From positions 124,001 through 188,000 of the forward strand of contig JADKCZ010000010.1 of assembly GCA_016718565.1 (NCBI GenBank): DNA of 64,000 nucleotides. The letters run 5' to 3'. The stretch's first letter is position 1. The number at the start of each line of letters is the position of its first letter. The notes below the pieces were generated by a model. That model saw only the letters and a program-made list of their open reading frames with translations, was not told the DNA's origin and made no database searches. Source of the DNA: Anaeromyxobacter sp. (GTDB lineage Bacteria > Myxococcota > Myxococcia > Myxococcales > Anaeromyxobacteraceae). Shown here in pieces: positions 9,767-17,835 of this stretch. The position numbers and the translations under genes are program-made.

Positions 9767-9799
9767 GGCGGGACCTCCGGGGTGGCGTGAGGCCCATGA

Positions 9800-9821
9800 G
9801 TACTGCTCGTCTGAGCAGTAC
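9800..9821. promoter_or_regulatory. Perfect inverted repeat upstream of the VOC gene
   Basis: GTACTGCTC-GTCT-GAGCAGTAC, a 9-bp perfect stem with a 4-nt spacer, 34 bp upstream of the VOC start codon. It has a lower GC content than its surroundings. The size and symmetry fit a dimeric repressor operator. No regulator gene is adjacent, so the call is tentative. Confidence 0.4.
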
Positions 9822-9862
9822 GCCAGGCTCCGGATGGGGAGGAGCGGTCGGTCCAGCGGCCC

Positions 9863-9906
9863 CCTCACCCCGGCCCTCTCCCCCAGCGAGCTGGGGGAGA
9901 GGGTGA
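9863..9906. repeat. Dispersed palindromic repeat, copy B (inverted)
   Basis: The reverse complement of this stretch matches copies A and C: TGCTCACCCTCTCCCCC, a short variable loop, GGGGGAGAGGG, CCGGGGTGAG. The loop arms here read CAGC/GCTG instead of CAC/GTG, a compensated change that keeps the stem. Confidence 0.9.
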
Positions 9907-9994
9907 GCAAACACCAGCTCCAGCCCTGCTCGCGCTTCCGCCTGGACCCGGGCAGACCACTGCGCTTCCGCCTGACCCGGGCAGACCTCGTCTG

Positions 9995-10412
9995 CCCCCT
10001 CTCCCCTCCGGGGAGAGGGCCGGGGTGAGGGGCACCTGCGTCCACCCGCGGTCGAGTCCCCCTCTCCCCTCCGGGGAGAGGGCCGGGGTGAGGGGCACCT
10101 GCGTCCACCCGGGTTGAGTCCCCCTCCCTCCGGGGAGAGGGCAGGGGTGAGGGGCACCTGCGTCCACCGCGGTCGAGTCCCCCTCTCCCCTCCGGGGAGA
10201 GGGCAGGGGTGAGGGGCACCTGCGTCCACCCGCGGTCGAGTCCCCCTCTCCCCTCCGGGGAGAGGGCCGGGGTGAGGGGCACCTGCGTCCACCCGCGGTC
10301 GAGTCCCCCTCTCCCCTCCGGGGAGAGGGCAGGGGTGAGGGGCACCTGCGTCCACCCGCGGTCGAGTCCCCCTCTCCCCTCCGGGGAGAGGGCCGGGGTG
10401 AGGGGTACCTGC
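9995..10412. repeat. Seven-copy tandem array of ~63-bp hairpin units
   Basis: Seven consecutive units, each made of the palindrome CCCCTCTCCCCTCCGGGGAG continuing AGGGCNGGGGTGAGGGG, plus a conserved 27-bp joining sequence (CACCTGCGTCCACCCGCGGT then CGAGTCC). Copies differ mainly by a C/A change at one position after GAGGGC. The third copy is a few bases shorter, and the last diverges in the joining sequence. Just before it (9930-9990) a ~30-bp sequence containing GCTTCCGCCTG and CCCGGGCAGACC is itself duplicated. The array lies directly after the stop codon of the WecA-like gene, so it would be transcribed as its 3' untranslated region. It is a tandem expansion of the dispersed repeat family. 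Confidence 0.95.
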
Positions 10413-10420
10413 GCAGCCCG

Positions 10421-11926
10421 CTACGGCGTCGGGCCGCGCTCGACCCGCGCCGGCGCGCGGCTCGGCGAGCCCAGCCGGGGCGAGGCCACCCGCGCCCGGC
10501 GCTGCTGGCGCTGGATCCGGCCCAGGGCCTCGGCCACCGCGCCGCACAGGATCTCCACGGCGATCTCGGTGTCGCGGTCGAGCGCCGTTCGATCCGGCCA
10601 GCGCAGCTCGAGGCTGCCGCCGCAGCCGCCCGCCACCAGCGCGGAGCGCGCCCGCACGAGGTCGTCGCCCTCCTGGCCGGCCGTGAAGGTGGCCTCCGGC
10701 AGGCCGAGCCCCGGGGCCGCCAGCCGCAGCTCGACCCCGCCGGCGCCCAGCAACCCGGCCGCCTGGCGCACCGTGGGCCAGACCTCGCCCCAGTCGGCGG
10801 CGCGCCGCAGCCTGGCCCGCACCATCCGGAGCTGGGCACGCACCGCCAGGTTGCGCCGCCGGTCGGCCAGCAGGGACTTGAGCAGCGGCGCGCGCAGCAG
10901 CCCGAGCCGCCACGCCGCGGCCGGGCCAGCCACCGCCAGGGTGACCAGCACGGCCGCGTCGAGCGCGCCGCCGCCCAGCGCCAGCAGCAGCGCGGCGGCG
11001 GAGAGCAGCAGGGAGGCGCCGTGCAGCACCAGCACCGCGCCGCGGTGGCCGAGCCCGCCGGCCAGCAGCCGGTGGTGCAGGTGCCCCCGGTCGGCCCGGA
11101 AGAGCGGGGCGCCGCGCAGCGCCCGGCGCCCGATGGCCAGCGCGGTGTCGGCGATGGGGAGCCCCAGCACCAGCGCCGAGCCCAGCAGCCCCACCGCGGT
11201 GGAGGACGGGTGCTGCGTGCGCAGCGAGAGCGCCGCCAGCACGAAGCCCAGGAAGAGGCTGCCGGTGTCGCCCATGAAGATGGAGGCCGGGTGGTAGTTG
11301 GAGCGCAGGAACCCCAGCGCGGCGCCGGCCAGGGCCGCCGCCAGCAGCACCACCAGCAGGTTGCCGCCCAGGAACGCCAGCAGGCCGGTGGCGGCGGCGG
11401 CCACCAGGGCCACCCCGGCGGCCAGCCCGTCGAGCCCGTCCACCAGGTTGACCGCGTTGGTGACGCCCGCGATCCACAGGACGGTGACCGGCAGCGCCAG
11501 CCAGCCGAGGGCCAGGGGCGGGAGGAAGGGCAGCGCCACCTCGTCGATGCGGAAGCCGGCGGCGAAGAGCAGCCCGGCCAGCGCCAGCTCGACCAGCAGC
11601 TTGGTGCTGGCGGTGGCGCCGTGCAGGTCGTCGTGCAGGCCGAGGCCGGCGATGGCCAGGCCGCCGAGGAGCAGCGCCGCGGTGCGCGTCCCGTCGGCGG
11701 CGAGGAGCGTCCGGACCCCGGGGTCGGCCAGGGCCAGCACGCCCACCGCCAGGTAGAAGGAGGCCACCATGGCCACCCCGCCCAGCCTGGGGATGGGCCG
11801 GCCGTGGACCTTGCGGGAGCTCAGGGCCTGGTCGAGGACGCCGGTCCGGAGCGCCAGGCGGCGCGCCAGGGGGGTGAGCGCCAGGGAGGCGAGCAGCGCG
11901 AGCAGGAACATGGCGGCGGTGGGCAT
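10421..11926 (-). CDS. WecA-like undecaprenyl-phosphate sugar-1-phosphate transferase
   Basis: A 501-residue polytopic inner-membrane enzyme that starts polysaccharide repeat-unit synthesis by moving a sugar-1-phosphate (typically GlcNAc-1-P) onto undecaprenyl phosphate. MraY/WecA signatures are present in order: KVHGRPIPRLGG (~43), the Mg-binding LGLHDDLHG (~97), NAVNLVDGLDGLAAG (~152), MGDTGSLFLGF (~208) and the HxHH-type GHLHHRLL. About ten membrane helices end near residue 330. An unusual cytosolic tail of ~170 residues follows, with a coiled stretch and a GAF-like pattern. The ATG at 11926 is the first sensible start, with GAGG upstream. It is divergent from the glycosyltransferase cluster. 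Confidence 0.88.
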   Translation of the reverse strand: MPTAAMFLLALLASLALTPLARRLALRTGVLDQALSSRKVHGRPIPRLGGVAMVASFYLAVGVLALADPGVRTLLAADGTRTAALLLGGLAIAGLGLHDDLHGATASTKLLVELALAGLLFAAGFRIDEVALPFLPPLALGWLALPVTVLWIAGVTNAVNLVDGLDGLAAGVALVAAAATGLLAFLGGNLLVVLLAAALAGAALGFLRSNYHPASIFMGDTGSLFLGFVLAALSLRTQHPSSTAVGLLGSALVLGLPIADTALAIGRRALRGAPLFRADRGHLHHRLLAGGLGHRGAVLVLHGASLLLSAAALLLALGGGALDAAVLVTLAVAGPAAAWRLGLLRAPLLKSLLADRRRNLAVRAQLRMVRARLRRAADWGEVWPTVRQAAGLLGAGGVELRLAAPGLGLPEATFTAGQEGDDLVRARSALVAGGCGGSLELRWPDRTALDRDTEIAVEILCGAVAEALGRIQRQQRRARVASPRLGSPSRAPARVERGPTP

Positions 11927-12064
11927 GTGGGCGACCTCGTCGATCCCGTGACCCCCGGGGGCGGCGCGGACGGACAGGTGACCTGCGCACCAGCATGGGG
12001 CGCGGCCGGCCCGCCCCGGAGGGGCCTGGCACGCGGCGCGCGCGGCGGGGGTCAGGCAGGGCAG

Positions 12065-13237
12065 ATGCCGCAGCCACGGGTCCTCATCCTCCACCCAGCG
12101 CTCGCCCCGTACCGCGTGGACATGTTCAACGCGCTGGCGCGGCGGTGCGCCCTGCGGGTGGTCTTCCTGTCGGAGGCCGTGGCCAACCAGGCCTTCGACC
12201 AGGCGCGGCTGCGCGCCCAGCTGGTCGAGCCGCCTGGCTACCTGCTGCGGGGGCTCACCGTGGCCGGCCGCACCGTCCGGCTGGGGATCGGCGAGGAGCT
12301 CAGGCGCCACCGGCCGGACGTGGTGGTGACCAGCGAGTTCGGCCAGGCCACCCTGGGGGTGCTGGCCTCCCGCCGCCTCGCCGGCGGCGACTTCGGCCAC
12401 GTGGTGGCCACCGAGGACAACCCGTCCTCGGTGCTGGCCGAGACCTGGCTGCACGGGCTGGGACGCCGGCTGCTGCAGCCGCACGTGGACTGCGTGCTCA
12501 CCTACTCGGAGGAGGCGCGGGCCCTGTACCGAGGCCGGTTCCGGGCCAGCCAGCCGGTGGTGGCCTCGCCGCTGGTGCAGGACGAGCGGGTGCTGGGCGC
12601 CCGGCTCGACGAGGCGGCCGGGGTCGCGCGGGCCGAGGCGGCGGCGCGTGGGCTGGCCGGGAGGCGGGTGCTCCTCTACGTCGGCCGCCTGGCGCCGGAG
12701 AAGCGGGTGGACCGGCTCATCGACGCGGTCGGCCGGCTCGGGGCGGCCTGGCCGGACCTCCGGCTGGCGCTGGTGGGCGACGGCGAGGAGCGGGCGCGGC
12801 TCACGGCCCGGGCCGCCGCGGTGGCCGGGCCGGGCCGGGTGCTCTTCGTGGGTCGGCAGGAGGGGGCGGGGCTGGCGGCCTGGTACCGGCTGGGCAGCGT
12901 CTTCGCGCTGGCGTCGGACTACGAGCCCTTCGGGGCGGTGGTGAACGAGGCCCTGGTGGCCGGCCTGCCGGTGGTGTGCAGCGAGCGGGCCGGGGCCCGC
13001 GTGCTGGTGTCGCCCGGGCGCACCGGCGAGGTGGTGGACGCGGATCGCCCCGAGGCGCTCGACGCCGCGCTGGCCACCTGGCTGGGGCGGCAGCCGCCGC
13101 TCTCGGACGCCCAGCTGGCGGTGCGGCGCCCCTCCCTGATGGAGAGCACCTTCGAGGGGGCGGTGCAGGCCTGGCTCGAGGCGCTGGAGGCGGCCCGCTA
13201 TCACCGCCACGCCCCGCGCCTCCGGGCCGCCGGGTAA
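12065..13237 (+). CDS. Glycosyltransferase family 4
   Basis: A 390-residue GT-B fold glycosyltransferase. The N-terminal acceptor domain starts at MPQPRVLILHPALAPYRVDM. The C-terminal GT1/GT4 donor-binding domain has VLLYVGRLAPEKRVDRLIDA (~201) and the donor-site ASDYEPFGAVVNEALVAGLPVV (~285), whose E-x7-E spacing holds the nucleotide sugar in retaining enzymes. It is cytosolic or membrane-associated and adds a sugar to the lipid-linked repeat unit. It is the first gene of the plus-strand polysaccharide run. The start is the ATG after the GGCAGG sequence. Sugar specificity cannot be read from the sequence. Confidence 0.88.
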   Translation: MPQPRVLILHPALAPYRVDMFNALARRCALRVVFLSEAVANQAFDQARLRAQLVEPPGYLLRGLTVAGRTVRLGIGEELRRHRPDVVVTSEFGQATLGVLASRRLAGGDFGHVVATEDNPSSVLAETWLHGLGRRLLQPHVDCVLTYSEEARALYRGRFRASQPVVASPLVQDERVLGARLDEAAGVARAEAAARGLAGRRVLLYVGRLAPEKRVDRLIDAVGRLGAAWPDLRLALVGDGEERARLTARAAAVAGPGRVLFVGRQEGAGLAAWYRLGSVFALASDYEPFGAVVNEALVAGLPVVCSERAGARVLVSPGRTGEVVDADRPEALDAALATWLGRQPPLSDAQLAVRRPSLMESTFEGAVQAWLEALEAARYHRHAPRLRAAG

Positions 13238-13378
13238 CGAGCGGCGCCCGGGTCCGGAGCGCCGCCCTCGGGGAAGCAGCCCCCGCCGCGGAGCGCCGCC
13301 CGTCCGCCCATCCGCCTGGCCGTGACGCCTCGTCTGGGTGCCCCTGGCCGTCGCGGCGCGGCTGGGTGTCATTCCCCC

Positions 13379-14635
13379 GTGAAGGTCCTCCTGGTCCACA
13401 ACCGCTACGGCTCGGCCGCCCCCTCCGGCGAGAACGCCGTCTTCGACCTGGAGCGCGACCTGCTGCGCCGCACCGGCCACGAGGTCCAGACCTACCAGCG
13501 CCACAGCGACGACCTCCGGGCCCGCGGCTGGCTGGGCGCGCTCGTGGGCGCCGCCGCCACCCCCTGGAACCCGTTCACCGCCCGCGCCGTCCGGCGGGTC
13601 GTCGAGGCGTTCCAGCCCGACGTGGTGCACGCCCACAACACCTTCCCGCTGATCTCGCCGGCGCTCTTCCCGGCCGTGGGGCGCCGCGCCGCCACGGTCC
13701 TCACCCTGCACAACTACCGGCTCTTCTGCCCGGCCGCCATCCCGGTCCGCCACGGGCTGCCCTGCACCGAGTGCCTCGACCAGCGCTCGGTGCTGCCGGC
13801 GCTGCGCCACGGCTGCTACCGCGGCAGCCGCGCCGCCACCCTGCCGCTGGCGGCCGGCGTGGCGCTGGCCCGCGCGCTCGGGCTGTGGCGCCGCCACGTC
13901 GACGCCTTCATCGCGCTCACCGGGTTCCAGCGCGACCTCATGGTGGCCGCCGGCCTGCCGGCCGAGCGGGTCCACGTGAAGCCCAACTTCTACCCGGGCC
14001 GGCCCGAGGTGGTGCCCTGGGCGGCGCGGCGCCCCTGCGCCGTCTACGTGGGCCGGCTCTCCGAGGAGAAGGGCGTGCGCCACCTCCTCGAGGCCTGGGC
14101 CGCCTGGGGCACCCACCCCCCCGAGCTGCGGCTGGTGGGCGACGGCCCGCTGCGCGGCGCGCTGCAGGCGCAGGCGCGGGCCCTGGGGCTCGGCGGCGTG
14201 ACCTTCCTGGGGCAGCTCCCGGCGCGTGAGGCGGAGGCCGAGATCGCCCGGGCCCGCCTGCTGGTGCTCCCGTCGATCTGCTTCGAGGGCTTCCCCATGG
14301 TGCTGCGCGAGGCCTTCGCCTTCGGCACCCCGGCCGCGGTCTCCGACCTGGGCCCGCTGCCCGGCCTGGTGGAGCACGGCCGGGCCGGCGTGGTCTTCCG
14401 CGCCGGCGACGCCGGCGCGCTGCTGCGCGAGGTGCGGGCCGCCTGGTCGGAGCCGCACGGGCTGGCCGACCGCGGCGCCGCCGCCAGGCAGGCCTTCGAC
14501 GAGCGCTACGCCGAGCCGGAGAACGCGCGGGCGCTGCAGGCCATCTACCGGAGCGCCATCGATCACCAGGGAGCGAGGACGGGCCATGACGAGCGACTGC
14601 CAGTACATGCTGGGCTTCGGGATCTTCGCCGGTGA
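13379..14635 (+). CDS. Glycosyltransferase family 4
   Basis: A ~418-residue GT-B glycosyltransferase. The GTG at 13379 (beginning VKVLLVHNRYGSAAPSGEN, the typical GT4 start) is chosen over upstream in-frame codons, which would add a non-conserved segment. The donor-binding half contains VGRLSEEKGVRHLLEAW, the LVGDGPL motif and the E-x7-E region SICFEGFPMVLREAFAFGTP. A Cys-rich loop in the N-terminal half (FCPAAIPVRHGLPCTECLDQ) is a feature of a subgroup of GT4 enzymes. The 3' end overlaps the next gene by 50 bp, so the two are translationally coupled. Confidence 0.88.
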   Translation: MKVLLVHNRYGSAAPSGENAVFDLERDLLRRTGHEVQTYQRHSDDLRARGWLGALVGAAATPWNPFTARAVRRVVEAFQPDVVHAHNTFPLISPALFPAVGRRAATVLTLHNYRLFCPAAIPVRHGLPCTECLDQRSVLPALRHGCYRGSRAATLPLAAGVALARALGLWRRHVDAFIALTGFQRDLMVAAGLPAERVHVKPNFYPGRPEVVPWAARRPCAVYVGRLSEEKGVRHLLEAWAAWGTHPPELRLVGDGPLRGALQAQARALGLGGVTFLGQLPAREAEAEIARARLLVLPSICFEGFPMVLREAFAFGTPAAVSDLGPLPGLVEHGRAGVVFRAGDAGALLREVRAAWSEPHGLADRGAAARQAFDERYAEPENARALQAIYRSAIDHQGARTGHDERLPVHAGLRDLRR

Positions 14636-15353
14636 CGCGCGCCGCTGCGTGGCCACCATCGCGGCCTGGATCGCCGCGGGCGACCGGCCCCGCTGGCTGG
14701 CCTGCCTGAACCCCCACTCCTACGTGGAGGCGCTGCGCCGGCCGGACTTCGCCCGGGCCCTGGAGTCGGCCGACTGGCTGGTGGCCGACGGCAGCGGCGT
14801 GACGCTGGCCTCGCGCATCCTGGGCGCCGGCATCGACCAGCGGGTCACCGGCAGCGACGTCTTCGAGGGGCTGAGCCGCCGGCTCGACGAGCAGGGCGGT
14901 GGGCGGGTCTTCTTCCTCGGGTCCACCCCCGAGACCCTGGCGGCGGTGGCCGAGCGCTACCGGCGCGACTACCCGCGGCTGCAGGTGGTGGGCACCTACG
15001 CCCCGCCCTTCCGGTCCGCCTTCGCCGAGGCCGACTACGACGCCATGGCGGCGGCCGTCAACGCGGCCCGGCCCGACGTGCTGTGGGTCGGCCTGGGCGC
15101 GCCCAAGCAGGAGCTCTCCATCATGCACCTGCGCCACCGGCTGCGGGTGCCCTTCGCGGCGGCCATCGGCGCGGTCTTCGACTTCTACTCCGGGCGCGTC
15201 GAGCGGGCCTCGCCGCTGGTGCGGCGGCTCGGGCTGGAGTGGCTGCCCCGCCTGCTGCAGGAGCCGCGGCGGCTCTGGCGTCGCATGTTCGTCTCCGCGC
15301 CGATCTTCCTCTGGCACGTGGCCCGGGCCCGCCTCGGCGGGGCCCGGGGCTGA
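14586..15353 (+). CDS. WecG/TagA/CpsF family glycosyltransferase
   Basis: A 255-residue GT26 family enzyme. Members transfer ManNAc or related sugars onto lipid-linked GlcNAc, the second step after a WecA-type initiator. Family motifs are seen in order: CLNPHSYVEALR, the catalytic-site VADGSGVTLAS, the ITGSDVFEGL-like segment, FLGSTPE, and the VGLGAPKQE motif. It ends in an Arg-rich helix that may dock on the membrane. The combination with a WecA-like enzyme in the same locus is consistent with a GlcNAc-primed repeat unit. The start overlaps the end of the preceding glycosyltransferase. Confidence 0.88.
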   Translation: MTSDCQYMLGFGIFAGDARRCVATIAAWIAAGDRPRWLACLNPHSYVEALRRPDFARALESADWLVADGSGVTLASRILGAGIDQRVTGSDVFEGLSRRLDEQGGGRVFFLGSTPETLAAVAERYRRDYPRLQVVGTYAPPFRSAFAEADYDAMAAAVNAARPDVLWVGLGAPKQELSIMHLRHRLRVPFAAAIGAVFDFYSGRVERASPLVRRLGLEWLPRLLQEPRRLWRRMFVSAPIFLWHVARARLGGARG

Positions 15354-15355
15354 CG

Positions 15356-16906
15356 GTGGCCCCGCCCGTGCCCACCCCCGCCGCGCCCGACCTGCCGCCG
15401 CCCGCCGCGGCCACCCGGTCGCTGGGCGCCCGCGCCCTGGGCGGGCTGAAGTGGGGCGGCCTGGCCGCCCTCATGAGCGCGCTGCTGCAGCTCGGCTTCA
15501 CCGCCGCCCTGGCGCGGCTGCTGGCGCCCGCCGACTTCGGGCTCATCGCCATGTGCCTGGTGGCGCTCAGGCTCTTCACCTACTTCTCGCAGCTGGGCAT
15601 GGCCGCGGCGCTGGTGCAGCGCGAGCGGCTCGAGCCGGCCGACGTGCGCCTGGCGCTGGGGCTCACCTGGGTGGTCTGCAGCGCCGGGGCGCTCGGGGTG
15701 GCGCTCCTGGCGCCGGTGGCGGGCTGGTTCTTCCGCAGCCCGGCCCTGGTGCCGCTGCTGCGGGCGCTGGCGCCCACCCTGCTGGTGGCCGGGCTGGGCG
15801 GGGTGTCGCTGGCCATCCTGCGGCGCGAGCTGCGCTTCCGCGAGCAGGCCCTGCTGGAGACCGCCTCCTACGCCCTGGGCTACGGCGTGGTGGGCGTGGT
15901 GGCCGCCTGGTCCGGCGCCGGGGTCTGGAGCCTGGTGGCCACCAGCTGGGCGCAGGCGCTGCTGCTCATGGTGGGCGCCTGGGCCCTGACGCGCCACCCG
16001 CTGCGCCCCACCCTGCGGGGCGACCGGTCGGCGCTCCTCGGCTACGGCGCGCGCCACTCGCTGGTCGCCTTCGTGGAGTTCCTCGGCTCCAGCCTGGACG
16101 GCGCGGTGGTGGGCCGGCTGCTCGGCGAGGCCACGCTCGGCCTCTACGGTCGCGCCCTGCTGCTCACCAGCCAGCCGGTGGAGAAGGCCGCCGGGGTGGT
16201 GGCGCGGGTGCTCTTCCCGCTCCTCTCCACCGTGCAGTCCGACCGCCGCCGGGTGGGCGGCGCCTTCCTGCTGGGGGTGGCGCTGGTGGGCGGCCTGGGC
16301 GGCGCCCTCAGCCTGGGGGTCTCGGCCGCCGCCGGCGACGTGGTGCGGGCGGTGCTGGGGCCGGGGTGGGACGGGGCCACGCCGATGGTGCAGGTGCTGG
16401 CCCTGGCCGTGCCGCTGGCCTACATGTCCCAGATCGCCGGGGTGGTCTGCGACGCCCTGGCCCTGCTGCGCTTCAAGCTGCGGGTCCAGGGGCTCGGGCT
16501 GGTGGTCATCGCGGCGCTCATGGTGGTGCTCTCACCGGCCGGCGCCCGCGGCGTGGCCTGGGCGGTGGTGGCCGGCGAGGCCTTGCGGCTTTCGGTCTTC
16601 CTGGTCTTCCTCTCGCGTGAGCTCGGCTGCGCGCGCGCCGACGTGGCCCGGGTGCTGGCGGCGGTGGCGGCCTCCGGGCTGCTGGCCTACGGGGCCTGCG
16701 CCGCCGCCTCGGCGCTGGCGGCGCGCCTCGGCCTCGGGCCGCTCGCCACCCTGGGCCTCGACGGCCTGGCCGGGCTGCTGGCCCTCTCGCTGGGCGCCGC
16801 CATGGGGCTGCGCCTGGTCGAGGGGACAGCGCCGGCGCGGCTGGCCGACGCCTCGCTGCCGGGCTGGCACCGCCTGCGGCTGCGGCTGGTGGGGGTGCGG
16901 GCGTGA
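15356..16906 (+). CDS. Wzx-type flippase (MOP family oligosaccharide transporter)
   Basis: A 516-residue membrane protein with about 12-14 predicted hydrophobic helices. The typical lipopolysaccharide-flippase pattern starts at LGGLKWGGLAALMSALLQLGF, with LARLLAPADFGLIAMCLV following (the LxPxDFGL signature of the Wzx/RfbX group). It moves undecaprenyl-linked repeat units from the inner to the outer leaflet of the cytoplasmic membrane. The GTG at 15356 lies two bases after the wecG-like stop, with a long Pro/Ala-rich N-terminal leader before the first helix. It overlaps the next glycosyltransferase by 4 bp. Confidence 0.88.
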   Translation: MAPPVPTPAAPDLPPPAAATRSLGARALGGLKWGGLAALMSALLQLGFTAALARLLAPADFGLIAMCLVALRLFTYFSQLGMAAALVQRERLEPADVRLALGLTWVVCSAGALGVALLAPVAGWFFRSPALVPLLRALAPTLLVAGLGGVSLAILRRELRFREQALLETASYALGYGVVGVVAAWSGAGVWSLVATSWAQALLLMVGAWALTRHPLRPTLRGDRSALLGYGARHSLVAFVEFLGSSLDGAVVGRLLGEATLGLYGRALLLTSQPVEKAAGVVARVLFPLLSTVQSDRRRVGGAFLLGVALVGGLGGALSLGVSAAAGDVVRAVLGPGWDGATPMVQVLALAVPLAYMSQIAGVVCDALALLRFKLRVQGLGLVVIAALMVVLSPAGARGVAWAVVAGEALRLSVFLVFLSRELGCARADVARVLAAVAASGLLAYGACAAASALAARLGLGPLATLGLDGLAGLLALSLGAAMGLRLVEGTAPARLADASLPGWHRLRLRLVGVRA

Positions 16907-17820
16907 CGCCGGTCCTGGGCCGGCTCGGGGAGGGGCGTGGGGTCGAGGCCGGGCCGGCCCGCCCGCGCCTGGTGGCGCTCCTCACCGTGCACGACCGCAA
17001 GGCGCTGACGCTGGCCTGCCTGGCGCGGCTGACCGACCAGGCGCAGGGCTGCGGCGCCGACGTCTCGGTGGTGCTGGTGGACGACGGCAGCACCGACGGC
17101 ACCGGCGCCGCGGTGCGGGAGGCCTTCCCGGCGGTGCAGGTGGTGGCGGGCTCCGGGCAGCTCTACTGGAACGGCGGGATGCGCCTGGCCTTCCAGGTGG
17201 CCCGGGCGCAGGACCCCGACCTCTACCTGCTGCTCAACGACGACACCCACCTGGCGCCGGGCGCGCTGGCCCGGCTGCTGGCCACCCACCGGGCCCTGGC
17301 CGCCGCCCGGCCCCGCCCGTGCCTGGTGGTCGGCTCCACGCTCGACCCGGCCACCGGCCGCCAGAGCTACGGCGGCTGGCGCAAGGGGCCCAGGCTGGCC
17401 CCGGGCCGGATCTCGCTCCTGGAGCCCGGCGACGCGCCGCGCCCCTGCGACACCATGAACGCCAACTGCGTGCTGGTGCCGCGCGCCGTGGCGGCCCGGG
17501 TGGGCAACCTCGACGCCGCCTTCACCCACAGCATGGGCGACCTCGACTACGGCCTGCGGGCCGGGCGGGCCGGCTGCGAGCTGTGGGTGGCGCCCGGCTT
17601 CGTCGGCGAGTGCCAGGCCAACACCGGCCACGCCCAGTGGGCCCGGGCCGCCATGGGCGCTCGCGAGCGCTGGCGCCGGGTGGCCGGCCCCAAGGGGCTG
17701 CCGCCGGCCGAGTGGCTGGTCTTCACCTCCCGTCACGCCGGCCCGCTCTGGCCGGCCTGGTTCGCCTGGCCGTACCTCAAGACCGGCTGGCAGGCGCTGC
17801 GCAGCGCCCTGGCGCGGTAG
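16903..17820 (+). CDS. Glycosyltransferase family 2
   Basis: A 305-residue GT-A fold enzyme. The nucleotide-sugar-binding motifs are LLTVHDRKALTLACL at ~25, VVLVDDGSTDGT at ~57 (first acidic motif) and LYLLLNDDTHLAP at ~107 (DxD-like motif coordinating the metal). A later segment, MNANCVLVPRAVAARVGNLD, is typical of rhamnosyltransferase-like GT2 enzymes. It starts with a GTG overlapping the flippase stop. It probably extends the repeat unit, with specificity unknown. It is in the same transcriptional unit as its neighbours (gap of 15 bp to the next gene). Confidence 0.88.
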   Translation: MTPVLGRLGEGRGVEAGPARPRLVALLTVHDRKALTLACLARLTDQAQGCGADVSVVLVDDGSTDGTGAAVREAFPAVQVVAGSGQLYWNGGMRLAFQVARAQDPDLYLLLNDDTHLAPGALARLLATHRALAAARPRPCLVVGSTLDPATGRQSYGGWRKGPRLAPGRISLLEPGDAPRPCDTMNANCVLVPRAVAARVGNLDAAFTHSMGDLDYGLRAGRAGCELWVAPGFVGECQANTGHAQWARAAMGARERWRRVAGPKGLPPAEWLVFTSRHAGPLWPAWFAWPYLKTGWQALRSALAR

Positions 17821-17835
17821 GCTGCGGCGCTCCCC

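Noticed and set aside
9995..10412. CRISPR array
   Set aside because: Spacing is regular, but the joining sequences between the palindromes are identical from unit to unit. Real CRISPR spacers differ, and no cas gene is present.
10209..10420. Protein with 21-residue repeats encoded across the array
   Set aside because: The open frame exists only because the repeat unit is a multiple of three. It has no start signal and the DNA is explained by the palindromic repeat.
10421..14659. Very long minus-strand frame extending the WecA-like protein to 1412 residues
   Set aside because: Only the part from the ATG at 11926 has family motifs. The rest is the antisense of two glycosyltransferase genes.
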